Part shown: positions 6,147-6,701 of the stretch, piece after piece
Numbering within the stretch: the stretch's first letter is position 1
Layout: every line of letters begins with the position of its first letter
Source of the DNA: Lentisphaeria bacterium
GTDB lineage: Bacteria > Verrucomicrobiota > Lentisphaeria > Victivallales > UBA1829
NCBI GenBank assembly: GCA_017623265.1
Contig: JAGAPM010000340.1
Span: forward strand, 1 to 6,701
Reading direction: 5' to 3'
Length of the DNA stretch: 6,701 bases
The notes under the pieces: model-generated
The model's database searches: none
What the model was told of the DNA's origin: nothing
Seen by the model: the letters and a program-made list of their open reading frames with translations, nothing else
Position numbers and translations under genes: made by a program

Positions 6147-6701
6147 GTGTTCAGAAAAATTAAAAGCGGGATCCATTCCCTTGTCAATGGCATAAAAAAT
6201 GTCTTCCACTCAGCTCCGGAACAAACCGCTCCGCAGCCGGAGAAGACACAGAAGAAATCCAAGCCCTCCGATAAAAAACGGAATAAACGCAGACCGAAGA
6301 CCGATGCTGACGGCAAACCGTTTGTCCGTTATTCAGATCGCCGTCCCAACGGAAAAGCAGTCCCGGAACCGGCAAAAAATACAAGAAAAAAACAGGAGAA
6401 AATGATCCCACCCCTGCCGGCGCTGCAGCCTGTACCGGAAGAGGAAGGGAAACTGCGCTTCTGCGATCTGGATCTGGAAAAAGAGATCATGGCGGCAACG
6501 CAGGATCTGGGCTTCAAGTATTGTACGGAGATTCAGGCAAAATGTCTGCCCTATGCCATTGCCGGGAATGACCTCGCAGCAAAAGCACAGACCGGTACCG
6601 GAAAGACCGCTGCATTTTTGGCTTCTACAATGACACGCCTCCTGCGCAAACCTCTGCCGGAAGATGCCCGCAAGCCCGGTGCATGCCGGGTCCTGGTGCT
6701 G
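6147..6701 (+). CDS. DEAD-box ATP-dependent RNA helicase, RhlB-like, 3' end cut by window
   Basis: The frame gives at least 185 residues. From about 103 it reads as the helicase N-terminal RecA-like domain: Phe105, the Q motif Gly-Phe-x3-Thr-Glu-Ile-Gln (122-130) that recognises adenine, and motif I Ala-Gln-Thr-Gly-Thr-Gly-Lys-Thr (147-154) for ATP phosphates. The sequence stops before motif Ia and the DEAD box. The match around GNDLAAKAQTGTGKTAAFL most resembles RhlB/RhlE-type enzymes that unwind RNA in decay or ribosome assembly. Before the core is an N-terminal part: a likely amphipathic helix (2-20, with Phe, Ile, Leu and Val every 3-4 residues), then a Lys/Arg/Pro-rich linker (about 24-85). 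The start is uncertain. GTG at 6147 is chosen because it includes the helix, but its AGGA at 6131-6134 is 12 nt away. An ATG at 6402 has AGGAG only 3 nt before it and would remove the whole extension. The frame has a stop (TAA) at 6135. Confidence 0.85.
   Translation, partial: MFRKIKSGIHSLVNGIKNVFHSAPEQTAPQPEKTQKKSKPSDKKRNKRRPKTDADGKPFVRYSDRRPNGKAVPEPAKNTRKKQEKMIPPLPALQPVPEEEGKLRFCDLDLEKEIMAATQDLGFKYCTEIQAKCLPYAIAGNDLAAKAQTGTGKTAAFLASTMTRLLRKPLPEDARKPGACRVLVL

Noticed and set aside
6184..6517. Minus-strand frames (about 60-75 codons) opposite the helicase N-terminus
   Set aside because: They are short, lack ribosome sites, and are shadows of the basic linker and helicase core.
1..6701. High density of GATC as a possible regulatory or methylation signal
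   Set aside because: It follows from frequent Ile ATC and Asp/Gly codon combinations in coding regions and is not clustered in intergenic DNA.

Overview
The window is a compactly coded bacterial chromosome segment with moderate GC, judged by eye. Almost every gene has a clear Shine-Dalgarno sequence. It carries one complete tRNA gene, five complete protein genes and two genes cut by the window edges. The flavodoxin-fold reductase, the oxygen-sensitive radical SAM enzyme and the plant-glycan glycosidase (GH127/DUF1680) suggest an anaerobic or gut-type glycan user. A Lentisphaerota/Victivallales-like member of the PVC group is my guess, but nothing here proves a lineage.

Layout. Positions 1-851 (+) hold the 3' part of a Sel1-repeat (SLR) protein gene, followed by a hairpin/T-run terminator at 890-917. 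Positions 931-2673 (-) encode a GH127-type beta-L-arabinofuranosidase-like enzyme. A tRNA-Arg(CCU) gene with encoded CCA (2697-2773, -) lies just 23 nt upstream of its start codon. Positions 2774-2884 form a divergent regulatory region with facing, overlapping promoter candidates. From there a DppB/OppB-type ABC transporter permease (2885-3919, +) and a flavodoxin-like NADPH-dependent FMN reductase (3943-4479, +) run as a two-gene unit.

That unit converges, with a 3-bp gap, on a second two-gene unit read on the minus strand. This unit is a small SLR protein (5358-5972) followed, through an ATGA stop/start overlap, by a PflX-like radical SAM protein (4483-5361). The next divergent intergenic region (5973-6146) carries promoter candidates for both directions and the start of an RhlB-like DEAD-box RNA helicase that runs off the right edge (6147-6701, +).

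How the genes work together. The segment looks like several short, independent transcription units rather than one pathway. The strongest functional link is the translationally coupled SLR/radical SAM pair. The permease has none of its usual partners (second permease, ATPases, binding protein) in view. The tRNA and the glycosidase appear to share a transcript. I see no phage genes, IS element, CRISPR array or toxin-antitoxin pair, and no clear previously undescribed multi-gene system. The best leads are the SLR/radical SAM pair, the tRNA/GH127 arrangement and the unusual start region of the helicase.
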